A stretch of DNA of 64,000 bases from Frankia alni ACN14a (lineage in GTDB: Bacteria; Actinomycetota; Actinomycetes; Frankiales; Frankiaceae), in assembly GCF_000058485.1 (NCBI RefSeq), contig NC_008278.1, forward strand, positions 7,186,962 through 7,250,961, written 5' to 3'. The number at the start of each line of letters is the position of its first letter. The stretch's first letter is position 1. Under the pieces are notes generated by a model, which worked only from the letters and a program-made list of their open reading frames with translations, was not told the DNA's origin and did not search any database. Below are positions 1 through 8,094 of this stretch, one piece after another. The translations under genes were made by a program, and so were the position numbers.

Positions 1-582
1 ATAGGAGACGGCCACGTCGGCGCCGAGCTCGCGGACCCTGGCCAGCTTCGCCGCGGTACCGGCGGTGGTGGCGATCACCGCGTCGGGCCGCAGCGCCCGG
101 ACCGCCTGGATCGCGAAGGTGCCGATGCCCGACGCTCCTCCGTGGACGCAGAAGACCTCGCCGTCGCGCAGGTCGGCGATGCCGAACACGGTCGAGTAGA
201 CGGTGGCCGCGACCTCGGGCAGGCCGGCGGCCTCGACCAGGTCGACGCCCGCCGGGATCGGCAGGAGCTGGCCGGCCGGCACGTTCACCCTGGTCGCGTA
301 CCCGCCGCCGCCGAGCAGGGCGCACACCTCGGTGCCGACCTCGACCCCGGACACCTCGGGCCCGACGGCGGCGACCCGGCCGGAACACTCCATCCCGATG
401 ATCTCGGATTCGCCGGGCGGCGGCGGGTAGAGGCCCTGCCGCTGCAGCAGGTCCGCCCGGTTGACCGCGGTCGCGACCACGTCGAGGGTCACCTCACCCG
501 GCCCGGGGTCGGGCGGGTCGGCCACGCTGGACCAGGACATGACTTCGGGCCCGCCGGGGGCCGACACCGTCACCGCATGCAC
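1..582 (-). CDS. NAD(P)H-quinone oxidoreductase, zinc-independent MDR family (3' part outside window)
   Basis: The 194 visible residues are the N-terminal part of a medium-chain dehydrogenase/reductase of the PIG3/quinone oxidoreductase type. They start MHAVTVSAPGGPEVM, the usual GroES-like opening of this family, followed by NRADLLQRQGLYPPPP (41-56) and the start of the Rossmann fold with HGGASGIGT (147-155), which binds NADPH. No cluster of zinc-binding cysteines is seen, as expected for quinone reductases rather than alcohol dehydrogenases. The start is a GTG at 582; a second in-frame GTG lies at 588 and neither has a convincing ribosome-binding site. The C-terminal half lies outside the window. 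Likely a cytosolic one- or two-electron quinone reductase; the substrate cannot be told. Confidence 0.85.
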   Translation of the reverse strand, partial: MHAVTVSAPGGPEVMSWSSVADPPDPGPGEVTLDVVATAVNRADLLQRQGLYPPPPGESEIIGMECSGRVAAVGPEVSGVEVGTEVCALLGGGGYATRVNVPAGQLLPIPAGVDLVEAAGLPEVAATVYSTVFGIADLRDGEVFCVHGGASGIGTFAIQAVRALRPDAVIATTAGTAAKLARVRELGADVAVSY

Positions 583-626
583 CCTCACACGCTACGACGC
601 CGCCGGCGCCCTGGAACCCGCAGGTC

Positions 627-1274
627 CTACCAGCGGTCGCGGTGCAGGACGCTCGCCAGCGGCTCCCGTGCCGCGGGCCGGAAATCCGTCCCGACGGTGT
701 AGGCGACGGGCAGCAGCACGCCCTGGCTCACGTCCGGCGGGATGCCGAGCAGCTTCCCCACCTCGTCGGCGTAGCGCAGGTGCAGCGACGTCCAGGCGCT
801 GCCGAGGCCGCGAGCCCGCAGGGCGAGCATGAAGCTCCACGCGGCGGGCAGCAGCGACCCCCAGAAGCCCGCCTGCAGCTCCCCCGGGATCTGCCTCGCG
901 TCTCCCTCCAGGCAGCCGATGACGTGCACGGGAACCCGGTGCAGGTTCTCGGCGAGGTACCGGGCGGAGTCGCTCACCCGCTGCTGGACGGCGCGGCGCT
1001 CGCCCTCGTGCGAGTCCTGCACCGGCCCGGAGCCGGCGTCGAGATAGGCGGTTGCGGCGCGCCGGTAGTACTCGGCGATGCCCGCGCGCAGCTCCGGGTC
1101 GGTCACCACGATCCAGTGCCAACCCTGCCGGTTGGAACCGCTGGGCGCCTGCAGGGCGATCCGCAGGCACTCCTCGATGACCTCCGGTTCGACCGGACGG
1201 TCGAGATCGAGCCGCCGGCGCACGCTGCGGGTCGTCGTCAGCACCTCGTCGGGGGTGAGGTCGAGCAGGGTCAC
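627..1274 (-). CDS. Nitroreductase family protein
   Basis: Predicted FMN-dependent nitroreductase of 215 residues. The N-terminal TRSVRRRLDLDRPV (15-28) and APSGSNRQGW (43-52) are the typical FMN-phosphate and flavin contact segments, and the C-terminal GIPPDVSQGVLLPVAYTVG is the usual end of the fold. The reading frame is open much further upstream (to 1562), but the start chosen is GTG 1274, because GAAGGAG lies 6 nt before it (1281-1287) and the protein then begins at the family's normal N-terminus. Such enzymes reduce nitroaromatics or quinones, or dehydrogenate small substrates, using NAD(P)H; the physiological substrate is not visible. It lies just upstream of the quinone reductase on the same strand, separated by 44 nt, so the two may be cotranscribed. 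Confidence 0.88.
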   Translation of the reverse strand: MTLLDLTPDEVLTTTRSVRRRLDLDRPVEPEVIEECLRIALQAPSGSNRQGWHWIVVTDPELRAGIAEYYRRAATAYLDAGSGPVQDSHEGERRAVQQRVSDSARYLAENLHRVPVHVIGCLEGDARQIPGELQAGFWGSLLPAAWSFMLALRARGLGSAWTSLHLRYADEVGKLLGIPPDVSQGVLLPVAYTVGTDFRPAAREPLASVLHRDRW

Positions 1275-1314
1275 GATGAGCTCCTTCGTGGCCGCATCCC
1301 GCGCGGGTGGCGGA

Positions 1315-1512
1315 TCAGACCGGTTCGGGCTCGGGTTCGGGCGAGTCCGGCGCCGGCTCGGTGTACGGCGAGGGTTCGTGCGGCGCCGGCGGCAGATCCG
1401 GCGTATCGGGCAGCAGCGGGCCCGGATCGTCCGGAATCGGAGCGTCCGGGTCGAGCGGCGGCGGCGTGTCCGGACGGTGCGGACGGATGGTCGAGATGAG
1501 CGGGCTGGACAT
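1315..1512 (-). CDS. Small proline/aspartate-rich hypothetical protein
   Basis: A possible 65-residue protein made almost wholly of Pro, Asp, Glu and Ser, with runs such as PDTPPPLDPDAPIPDDPG and an acidic end SPEPEPEPV. It lies 40 nt upstream of the nitroreductase start on the same strand, so it could be the first gene of that transcript. The start ATG 1512 has only a weak GGCGGG before it; an earlier ATG at 1551 would add 13 residues. Low complexity and high GC make a chance frame quite possible. No function is suggested. Confidence 0.35.
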   Translation of the reverse strand: MSSPLISTIRPHRPDTPPPLDPDAPIPDDPGPLLPDTPDLPPAPHEPSPYTEPAPDSPEPEPEPV

Positions 1513-2036
1513 AGCACCCGCCGTACCCGGTGGTCGGAGCCGCGGAAACATCGTCCCAGCATCGCACGGCCATCGACCCGTCCATCCGAAGCCTCGCGAC
1601 CCGCCCCGAAGACCGGATCGGCGCCGCTACATCACCGCTCAACCAACAAAAGCATCGAAGCAACAACAGACACAATCTCGGGACACGACCAGCCAAACAA
1701 CAAAGACAGCCGATCCACAACGGGACTTCGTTCGGGTGGCGGCCGGCCGCCGAAAGGGCTCGCCGGCGGGCCGGCCCGGCCCCTGACCCGGATGGCGCAC
1801 AGGTCACAGCGGAGACGGCGGTCCGCACGAGGTGCGACGTCCGTATCGCCGTATTAACGGTACAGGAACTGATCAGCACTCAAGTGCCACGACAGACAGC
1901 AGATCCAGTCGCTACCGTCATATGCGCATCACCCTGAACTCTTGGTTCTCTGCAACCAGTCACAGACGACCACAGCATCGACTGTCTGGCCGGCGCCGGG
2001 GACGCGCCGGCCAGGACGGGCCCGGGGAGCGTGCCA
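1513..2036. other. Intergenic region upstream of the sigma factor gene
   Basis: No convincing gene here. About 1625-1710 is clearly poorer in GC than its surroundings and rich in CAA/ACA runs on the plus strand, so it may hold divergent promoters. A perfect 14-bp palindrome, GGCGGCCGGCCGCC, lies at 1738-1751. No clean ECF-type promoter was found before the sigma gene. Confidence 0.5.
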
Positions 2037-3413
2037 GTGGAAGCGGTCGCGGCCGACGACGAGCACGAACATCCCCACAGACAGGCGGAGTTCCACGCGT
2101 TCTTCGAGAGCCATCATCGCGCGCTGAGCCGCTTCGCGTACCTGTTGACCGGCGACCACGACGCAGCCGACGACCTCACCGCGGAGGCGCTCACCGCGGC
2201 CTGGTCGAACTGGGACCGGGTCCGTTCGGCCGAGCTCCCGCTGGCCTACGTCCGGCGCATCGTCGCCAATCTGGCGGCGGACCGCGTCCGCAGGGTCGTG
2301 CGCGAGCGGCGCGGGCTGGCCGTGCTCGGGCAGCGCGCCGAGCGATCCGCCCCGGTGCCGGACGTGCCGGCCGTGGTCGACCTGCGCACCGCCCTGATGA
2401 GCCTGCCCTCGGGCAAGCGGGCCTGCGTGGTCCTCCGTTACGCCTTCGACCTCTCGGAAGGGGAGACCGCCCGGACACTGGGCATCTCCGTCGGGACGGT
2501 GAAGAGCCAGACGGCCAAGGGAGTCGCCGAACTCGAGCGAATCCTTAAGAGAGCCGAACCGCCGCCGACCGCGACGACCCAGCAGGAGGTGACCCCCCGC
2601 ATGGCGCCCGAACACCCCGCAACGCCCCCGGGCGGCACGTCCCGGCCCGGCGAGTCCCGGATGCACGGCGCGCGATCCGGCTCGGCCGAGTCCCTCGGGG
2701 GACACGGCACCGACCAGTCCGACGAACCCGCCGGGCCCGACCGGTCCACCTTCGCGCCGCCGCGCGGCACCGAGCCGACGCCGGGGCCCGAACTGACACC
2801 GAGGGCCGGACTGACACCGGGGGCCGAACTGACACCGGGGGCCGAACTGACACCGGGGCCCGGACGGGTTCCCGGAGCCGGTCGGCACCCCGGCGGTGAC
2901 CCCTTCCCCGAGACGGGCCGGAAGCTCGGTGCGGCGCCGCTGGCCCGGCGTGAACCGCTGCGGCGCGAACCCGTCCCCCGGCGCGGATCAGGCCTGGGGC
3001 ACCCACCGCTGGCCTGGCGCGAACACGTTCCCGAGCGCGTACCAGGCCCCGACCACATTCCTGGTCCCGAACGCATTCCCGATCCCGACCATGTTTCCGG
3101 TCCCGACCACGTTTCCGGTCCCGAACCTGTTCCCGGAGCCGAACGCGTTACCGGCTTCGAGTGCGTTACCGGCCCCGAACGCCTCACCGGAGCCGAACAC
3201 GTGACCCTGGCCGAACACGCGTCGCAGGCCGTACACGCGTCGCAGGCCGAACACGTGACCCTGGCCGAACACGTGACCCGACTGGACGAACCGGGCTGGC
3301 TCGAGCGACCGGGCGGGGCGGGTTCACCGACCTGGCCCGGGTCGCTTCCCTGGCCGCGACTGGCCTGGCCGGAACGACTGGCCTGGCCGGTGTGGCGGGT
3401 CGGCGAGGCGTAG
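2037..3413 (+). CDS. SigE-family ECF RNA polymerase sigma factor with long repetitive C-terminal tail
   Basis: The first ~170 residues are a complete ECF sigma factor of the actinobacterial SigE family: region 2 (FFESHHRALSRFAYLLTGD through AYVRRIVANLAADRVRR) and region 4 (ALMSLPSGKRACVVLRYAFD, then the helix-turn-helix ISVGTVKSQTAKG). The family normally ends there, yet this frame stays open for about 290 more residues of low-complexity Pro/Gly/Glu/His sequence built from six-residue repeats such as TPGAEL and GP(D/E)HVP. GTG 2037 is preferred because GGGGAG (2024-2029) stands 7 nt before it; GTG 2031 is too close. The stop codon touches the ATG of the next gene, a one-pass membrane protein, a usual sigma/anti-sigma arrangement. 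The tail is odd and could be disordered or a late expansion. Confidence 0.85.
   Translation: MEAVAADDEHEHPHRQAEFHAFFESHHRALSRFAYLLTGDHDAADDLTAEALTAAWSNWDRVRSAELPLAYVRRIVANLAADRVRRVVRERRGLAVLGQRAERSAPVPDVPAVVDLRTALMSLPSGKRACVVLRYAFDLSEGETARTLGISVGTVKSQTAKGVAELERILKRAEPPPTATTQQEVTPRMAPEHPATPPGGTSRPGESRMHGARSGSAESLGGHGTDQSDEPAGPDRSTFAPPRGTEPTPGPELTPRAGLTPGAELTPGAELTPGPGRVPGAGRHPGGDPFPETGRKLGAAPLARREPLRREPVPRRGSGLGHPPLAWREHVPERVPGPDHIPGPERIPDPDHVSGPDHVSGPEPVPGAERVTGFECVTGPERLTGAEHVTLAEHASQAVHASQAEHVTLAEHVTRLDEPGWLERPGGAGSPTWPGSLPWPRLAWPERLAWPVWRVGEA
2774..2870 (+). repeat. 18-bp tandem repeats inside the sigma factor gene, first array
   Basis: About five 18-bp units of the form CTGACACCGGGGGCCGAA give the peptide repeat TPGAEL. 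They fall just after the sigma domains, and the unit length keeps the frame open. Confidence 0.8.
3022..3291 (+). repeat. 18-bp degenerate tandem repeats inside the sigma factor gene, second array
   Basis: About fifteen degenerate 18-bp units with a core like CCCGACCACGTTTCCGGT encode GPDHVS, GPERIP, LAEHVT and similar hexapeptides. The last units, coding LAEHVT and QAEHAS, differ in base composition from the first ones, suggesting separate rounds of expansion. Confidence 0.8.
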
Positions 3414-4916
3414 ATGACACCGAGCACGTCGGGGTTCCAGGAGCCCGGCCATGAACCACCTGCCGGGGCGGGCCGCGCCGGCACGCCGTTCCACGAGGAG
3501 CTGCGCGGTCTGCTGGGCGCCGAGATGGCCCGCCACCAGCCCGACTCCGACCGGATTCGGCGCCGGCTCGCGGCGGCCGTCGGGCAGCCGCTGGGCGGGC
3601 CGTCCGTCCTCCCGCTGCGCCAGCCGGGCTCCGTCTCCCCCTTCACCGCCCGGGCGGCCGGCAGCGTCCAGGATCTCCCGCAGCCAGGGCTGTACGCCGA
3701 ACCGCACGCGGACGCCGAGATGGCCGCGGACGCCGAGATGGCCGCGCGGGACGGCCTGGGCACGCTGATCGACCTGACCGGTCCGCTCGACCTCGGCGAG
3801 CCCGCCGACGAGGAGGCGAACCGGCCCGGCGCGACGTCGCCCCTGCGGCTGGAGGCTCGCTCCGGCGCGCCCCGCAGGCGCCCGTCCGCGGTGCTGCCGC
3901 GGCGGGGCCGGCGCCGACGGCGCACCCGACCCGGCGGCGGTGCGCCCGGGCGGGCGGGCCGGCGTCGCACCCAGGCGCTCGTCGGCGCAACCGTCACCGT
4001 GTTGAGCCTGGCCCTGATCGCGCTGGTCGCTCTGTTCGATCTGCAGGGTTCCGATTCGTCCGACCCCCCGACCACCACCGTGACCGCCCGCCCCCGCCCG
4101 GCGGAGTCCCCGTGGGCGACCGCGGGCGCCACGCTGGCACCGTCCCGACCGCCCGCCGCGCATTCCCCCACGCCCGCGGACCCCTCGGCCGGTGTCCCGC
4201 AGGGGCAGGGCAGTCCGCCCTCCAGCACGGCGGCCGCGGGAGCGGCCGAGCCGGCGGGCGCGGCCAGGCCGTCGAGCGAGGCGTCCACGCAGCCGCTGAC
4301 GAGGGGCACCAGGCCCGATCCGGCCGCACCGGCCCAGGACGGCACCGGCGCGGCCGGCACCGGCCAGGCGCCCACCACCGGCCTGGCGCCGTCCGCCACC
4401 GGCATCTACACCAGCTCCGCCGCGCCGTTCCCGGCCGGATCGCGAGTCCAGCTCCCCGGCGCCGGGGCCGCGGACTGGGCGCTGTTCGGCGAGGGGTGGG
4501 GCGGGGTGCAGAACCGGGCGGCGCTGCCGGTCCCGCTGCTCAGCGCGAGCGTGGCGGGCGTCCCGACGACGTCGCCCTCGGGCTTCGACTGGAGCGGCGG
4601 GATGCCGACGGCCAGCGGCACCGATGACACCGACCGGCTGGCGGTCCAGGGCACCGCCGTGTTGTCGACCTTCGTCCTGCAGCAGGCCCGCACCCTGGAC
4701 GTCTACCTCGGGTCGTCGTCGGGACGCGTCGAGATCACCGTGTCCTCGCTACGGGACAGGCGGACCTTCACCGTCGCGCTGCCGTCGACGTTGCTCGACG
4801 GTTCGGCGGATGCCCGGGTGAGCGTGTCGCTGCCGGCGAACATCGGGGCCGCCACCGTGTCGATCTCCAGCGGGAGTTCCGCGGGCTGGACGCTCGCGGC
4901 CGCGGTGCTGCGGTGA
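3414..4916 (+). CDS. One-pass membrane protein, probable anti-sigma partner of the adjacent sigma factor
   Basis: A 500-residue protein whose ATG follows the sigma factor stop directly. The N-terminal cytosolic part has FHEELRGLLGAEMARHQPDS, a short helix typical of proteins encoded next to SigE-family sigma factors. An arginine-rich stretch (about 163-185) precedes one membrane segment, ALVGATVTVLSLALIALVALF (about 188-211). A long Pro/Ala/Thr-rich extracellular linker follows, then a beta-rich C-terminal domain of about 150 residues. No zinc-binding HxxxCxxC motif of ZAS anti-sigma factors is present, so the anti-sigma role rests on position and topology only. A surface sensor that holds the sigma factor at the membrane is the simplest reading. 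Confidence 0.7.
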   Translation: MTPSTSGFQEPGHEPPAGAGRAGTPFHEELRGLLGAEMARHQPDSDRIRRRLAAAVGQPLGGPSVLPLRQPGSVSPFTARAAGSVQDLPQPGLYAEPHADAEMAADAEMAARDGLGTLIDLTGPLDLGEPADEEANRPGATSPLRLEARSGAPRRRPSAVLPRRGRRRRRTRPGGGAPGRAGRRRTQALVGATVTVLSLALIALVALFDLQGSDSSDPPTTTVTARPRPAESPWATAGATLAPSRPPAAHSPTPADPSAGVPQGQGSPPSSTAAAGAAEPAGAARPSSEASTQPLTRGTRPDPAAPAQDGTGAAGTGQAPTTGLAPSATGIYTSSAAPFPAGSRVQLPGAGAADWALFGEGWGGVQNRAALPVPLLSASVAGVPTTSPSGFDWSGGMPTASGTDDTDRLAVQGTAVLSTFVLQQARTLDVYLGSSSGRVEITVSSLRDRRTFTVALPSTLLDGSADARVSVSLPANIGAATVSISSGSSAGWTLAAAVLR

Positions 4917-5145
4917 CGAAGCGGTGCTCGGGCGATCACGGCGCTCGACCCTTCCGAGCCGGACTCCCTGGCCGCCGGTACGAAGGCGTCGCACCATCGT
5001 GTCTAGCCCGTTCGGGTCACCCGGCGGAGATCGCGAAAGACTTTCAAAGAATCTTGCCCTCCGCGGCAACCAAACGACATCTCCCGGACGACTGACTATG
5101 TGAACGCCACACCGGCCCCCGCGCCAGGAGGTCCGGCCGGCGTTT

Positions 5146-5191
5146 CGGCCCGTTCGTCCGGCTAACCCCCCCCAGCCGACCGAACGGGCCG
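5146..5191 (+). terminator. Hairpin downstream of sigma/anti-sigma genes
   Basis: Arms CGGCCCGTTCG (5146-5156) and CGAACGGGCCG (5181-5191) are perfectly complementary over 11 bp, and an inner 5-bp pair (CGGCT/AGCCG) lengthens the stem around a C-rich loop. There is no T-tract, as is common for actinobacterial terminators. Confidence 0.5.
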
Positions 5192-5203
5192 TCGAGCGGT
5201 ACC

Positions 5204-5238
5204 GGGGCTGGCCGGTCAGGCCAAGGCCGGCCAGCCCC
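5204..5238 (+). terminator. Second hairpin downstream of sigma/anti-sigma genes
   Basis: Perfect 12-bp arms GGGGCTGGCCGG (5204-5215) and CCGGCCAGCCCC (5227-5238) around an 11-nt loop, starting only 12 nt after the previous hairpin. Probably a double terminator without T-tract. Confidence 0.55.
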
Positions 5239-5499
5239 CTCACCACCGCCCCTTCGCCCACTCCGGGCATCGGCACCCGGCACTCCGGGCGCCCAGCGCC
5301 CTCATCCAGTGCCCCGGGCATCCAGCCATCGCCGCCTCCGCCGCGCCCCGGGGCCCGACCGGGCCCCCGCCGTCCGGCTCGGTGCGCGGACCGTCCGTCG
5401 CCCGGCTGGCCCGAGCGGGTCATCGACGGTGTGAGCCTGGTCGCTGGCACCTGACCCGCGACCTACGCGAAGCGGACCCGGAGAGGTAGCGTCGACAGC

Positions 5500-5973
5500 G
5501 TGCGCCGGCTGTTGTTTGCACCCTCGTGGATCGCGCGTCATCTCCTCGCGCTCGCTATGGTCGCGCTGTTCATCCGCATGGGGATATGGCAGCTCACCAA
5601 GGGCGAGTCGGCGCAGGGCTCGTTGCAGAACCTCTTCTACGGCGTCGAGTGGCCGATCTTCGCCGCCTTCGTCGTGTACTGGTGGTACAAGATGATCAGA
5701 GAAGAGCTGGCGCCCCAGGACGACGGCGGTCCCCAGTGGGGCGCGGGCGGGCGGATCGCCCCCGAGGCGCCCTGGCGGCCGGAGCTGGACGGCCCCCGGA
5801 TGTTGACCGCGGCGTCGGACTCGCCCGAGGAGGACGACGAGCTCGACGCCTACAACCGCTACCTCACCTCGCTGTACGAGCGCGACGTGCTGCGCGAGGC
5901 CCTGAAGCAGATCGACCCGAAACAGATCACCTCGAAGCAGATCAACGCGAAACAGATCAACGGAGCCCGCTGA
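5500..5973 (+). CDS. Small membrane protein with SURF1-like N-terminus
   Basis: A 157-residue protein with two membrane segments (about 13-30 and 49-66). The first, LLFAPSWIARHLLALAMVA followed by MGIWQL, resembles the first helix of SURF1 proteins (pattern P-W-x-x-x-H then G-x-W-Q), but the rest of SURF1 is missing. The cytosolic tail is acidic (EEDDELDAYNRYLTSLYERD) and ends in four five-residue repeats, KQIDP, KQITS, KQINA, KQING. GTG 5500 has GGAGAGG 13 nt upstream, a rather long gap. Its stop overlaps the start of the DUF3817 gene (TGATG), so the two are translationally coupled. Function unknown. Confidence 0.75.
   Translation: MRRLLFAPSWIARHLLALAMVALFIRMGIWQLTKGESAQGSLQNLFYGVEWPIFAAFVVYWWYKMIREELAPQDDGGPQWGAGGRIAPEAPWRPELDGPRMLTAASDSPEEDDELDAYNRYLTSLYERDVLREALKQIDPKQITSKQINAKQINGAR
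5905..5964 (+). repeat. Four 15-bp tandem repeats at the 3' end of a gene
   Basis: Units of the form AAGCAGATCAACGCG, four copies in phase, encoding KQI(D/T/N)x pentapeptides at the C-terminus of the small membrane protein. Confidence 0.85.
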
Positions 5974-6392
5974 TGACCCCCGCCCCCTCCCGCACCGCCG
6001 GGGGACGTTCCGCCGCGTCGGCGGTCCGAGCCGCCCTGCTGCGGTACCGCGTGATCGCCTACGTCGTCGGCCTCGGCCTGATCCTGCTGGTGTGCGTCGG
6101 CGTGCCGCTGAAGTACGCCGGCGGCAACGACACCGTCGTCGCGGCGATCGGCCCGATCCACGGCGTGCTGTACATGGTGTACCTGGCCTGCGCGTACGAC
6201 CTGGCGAACCGTTGCCGGCTGCCGCTGCGGCAGACGATCCTGATCATGCTCGCGGGCACGATCCCGTTCCTGTCGTTCGTCGCCGAGCGCCGGGTCACCG
6301 CCCTGATCCACCGCAAGCACCTCGCCGCACCGGCCGGCGCCCCGGCCACCCGACCCGCCACCGGCAAGGCCGCCAAGGCGCCCGCCCGCTGA
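5973..6392 (+). CDS. DUF3817 family integral membrane protein
   Basis: A 139-residue protein with three membrane segments: YRVIAYVVGLGLILLVCVGV (about 25-44), IHGVLYMVYLACAYDLA (about 64-80) and ILIMLAGTIPFLSFVAE (about 91-107). The pattern GxGLILLxxxGxPLKY, a central IGPxHGxxYxxY and a final FVAERRV is that of DUF3817 proteins, which are small and of unknown role. It ends in an Ala/Pro/Lys-rich tail. The start ATG overlaps the stop of the upstream SURF1-like gene, suggesting the two work together in the membrane. Confidence 0.85.
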   Translation: MTPAPSRTAGGRSAASAVRAALLRYRVIAYVVGLGLILLVCVGVPLKYAGGNDTVVAAIGPIHGVLYMVYLACAYDLANRCRLPLRQTILIMLAGTIPFLSFVAERRVTALIHRKHLAAPAGAPATRPATGKAAKAPAR

Positions 6393-6492
6393 GCCGACCA
6401 GACCAGACCGGCTCGCGCCGCCGACCAGACCGGGCCCGCCACCACCCGGCGGCCGGCACGGTCTCCCGGATGTTCCAGGCGGCCGGTGGCCG

Positions 6493-7098
6493 TCAGGGGC
6501 AGCCGGCCGGGGCCAGTCCCGGAGCCGCCGCACCGGTGCGCTGGCGGACCGCAGTGAGCGCGGGGCGGTGTCGCGCAGCGGCCACGGTGATCGAGACGAC
6601 CTCGCCCGACCCGAGCCGCCGCAGCCGGGCCGGGCGGGACGGCCCGCCACCGCCGACGGACAACACCTGTTCGATCTCGGTGCCGAAGGCGAACAACCGT
6701 CCGTCCGACCAGGTGACCAGCTCGGTGTGGGCGCCCGACGGCCGGGCGAGAACCAGCCGGGCCCGGGCCGGTTCCCAGACGACGGCGATCGTGCCCGCGG
6801 GGCTCAGCAGAGCCCACCGGCCGCCGGTGCGGTAGGCGTCGGCCGACGCGCGCGCCGAGCGGCGGGCGCCCACAGCCCGCGGCCCGGGGTCGGCGATCAC
6901 CACGAGCCCGGCGTCGTCGACGGCGATCGGCGGGGTCGGGTCAGCGCCCGCAGACGCCGCGCTCACCGCCCCGAACGCCCCGTCGGTGTGCACTCCGCGC
7001 GCTGCCGGCAACCCGGCGGCGGAGGAGGCCAGCATCGTGGTGAGCACCGCCCGCCGCACGTCGACCCCGTCCAACCGGACCAGCCCGCAGACCGTCAT
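6493..7098 (-). CDS. Stand-alone class II glutamine amidotransferase-like domain (asparagine synthase N-terminal type)
   Basis: A 201-residue protein that starts MTVCGLVRLDGVDVRR and later shows GTIAVVWEPARARLVLARP and DGRLFAFGTEIEQVL. In asparagine synthases these correspond to the N-terminal xCGxxGxxxxDG, the FAFxxWDxxxxxLxxARDxxG strand and the DGxLxFASEIKALL segment of the glutaminase domain. The ATP-binding synthetase domain is absent, and the amidotransferase Cys stands at position 4 rather than directly after Met, so glutaminase activity is uncertain. ATG 7098 has GGAGG 5 nt upstream; ATG 7110 is an alternative. Could be a remnant, a regulator, or part of a split enzyme. Confidence 0.55.
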   Translation of the reverse strand: MTVCGLVRLDGVDVRRAVLTTMLASSAAGLPAARGVHTDGAFGAVSAASAGADPTPPIAVDDAGLVVIADPGPRAVGARRSARASADAYRTGGRWALLSPAGTIAVVWEPARARLVLARPSGAHTELVTWSDGRLFAFGTEIEQVLSVGGGGPSRPARLRRLGSGEVVSITVAAARHRPALTAVRQRTGAAAPGLAPAGCP

Positions 7099-7458
7099 CG
7101 ACTCCTCCATCCTCCCGGCCACCCCACCCGACCGCTCCGCCTGGACCACGCCGCCTGGACCACGCGCCTGCATCACGCCCGGCAGGACCCGTCCAGCAGC
7201 ACCGGCCCGGCAGGGGCAGACAGCACCTGCGCGACCGCGGCGGCCGCCGCCCCGGCGAGCTTGCGCCGCCGCGATCGGGCGCACGCCACGCCGCGGACGG
7301 CCACGGTGCTCCAGCGCCGGAACGTAGCAGTTCCGCGACCGCGTCACCGACCGGTTGACCGCAATCACAGGTGGAGTCGGGAAACAGGCGGCCGACGGAG
7401 TTTCGGCCGACGGGCGGGAAACTCCGGACCGGTCCGACGCCGATGCCAATGGCGCCGG
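7099..7458. other. Intergenic region, no gene seen
   Basis: Lies between the amidotransferase-like gene and the zinc-ribbon-like gene, both on the minus strand. Open frames here are shadows with arginine/proline-biased translation. No hairpin or repeat stands out. Confidence 0.5.
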
Positions 7459-7827
7459 TCAGGCGGCTCCGACGCCGGACTGCTCGGCTTCCCGCTTCAC
7501 CCGCCGGGCGGCGATGACCGGATGGGCCGGGCATTCGACCAGGTGGTCGTCGAAGCCCTGCACGCTCGGCCAGGACTGATGACATGAACCGCAATGGGTC
7601 GTGACCGGATCGGTCCACCGCGTGTCGCAGCCGGCACAACTGGCCGTAACCGCGATATGCGCACCGGCCTCGGGCTGCCGGCGGCGGGGCACCTGGATCG
7701 GCAGTGTCGGTTGCCGGCCGGGCTGATCCGGATCGGAGTGAAGGGTCACGGAAATCGCGCGGGGACGCCGGGGCGAGGAGACGGCGGCCGGGATCGCGCG
7801 AGGGGATGTCGACCGACGGGGAGGCAC
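7459..7827 (-). CDS. Small protein with a zinc-ribbon/finger-like motif
   Basis: The C-terminal 60 residues carry CAGCDTRW, then HCGSCHQSW, then VQGFDDHLVECPAH: two CxxC knuckles followed by FDxHxxxC, a pattern seen in small zinc-finger proteins of actinobacteria and their phages and plasmids. The N-terminal half is basic and low in complexity. The frame runs from a TTG at 7866; GTG 7827 is preferred because AGGA lies 7 nt upstream, giving 122 residues. A metal-binding nucleic-acid or protein contact is likely, but nothing in the neighbourhood fixes a role. Confidence 0.5.
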   Translation of the reverse strand: MPPRRSTSPRAIPAAVSSPRRPRAISVTLHSDPDQPGRQPTLPIQVPRRRQPEAGAHIAVTASCAGCDTRWTDPVTTHCGSCHQSWPSVQGFDDHLVECPAHPVIAARRVKREAEQSGVGAA

Positions 7828-8094
7828 CCGGCCATCCTGTCGCAGACCTGCACAAGCGTCACGCAACCGGCCGTCGAGTCTTCAGGGTGTTTGTCCAGTG
7901 CCAACGCTCCGGAGACGGTCAGGTCGGGGCGATCCCACCTACTCCGGGCATCTCGCGCAACCTTTCGGGCCGCTCAGGGCAGACGCCCGTGGCAGACATC
8001 ATCGAACACGAAAATCACAATGCAGGGACACTGGGCCATGTCGTGGCGAACGATGGCACGACCGGCCCCGGCCAGACTGGCTACGGTTGCACGC

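Larger units (their letters stand above)
4917..5499. other. Intergenic region with two hairpins
   Basis: No gene is supported here. It holds two neighbouring perfect inverted repeats (5146-5191 and 5204-5238), listed separately, which close the sigma/anti-sigma unit. The stretch from 5240 to 5450 is plain GC-rich sequence. Confidence 0.6.

Noticed and set aside
1865-1890. ECF-type promoter (GGAAC) before the sigma factor gene
   Set aside because: GGAAC at 1865 is not followed by a CGTC/CGTT at the right distance.
2438-4405. A 655-codon minus-strand frame over the sigma and anti-sigma-like genes
   Set aside because: Antisense shadow of high-GC genes; the plus frames carry the sigma domains and the membrane segment.
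6493-7098. Lasso-peptide biosynthetic cluster
   Set aside because: Only the partial asparagine-synthase-like domain is present; no precursor, leader protease or RRE gene is visible nearby.
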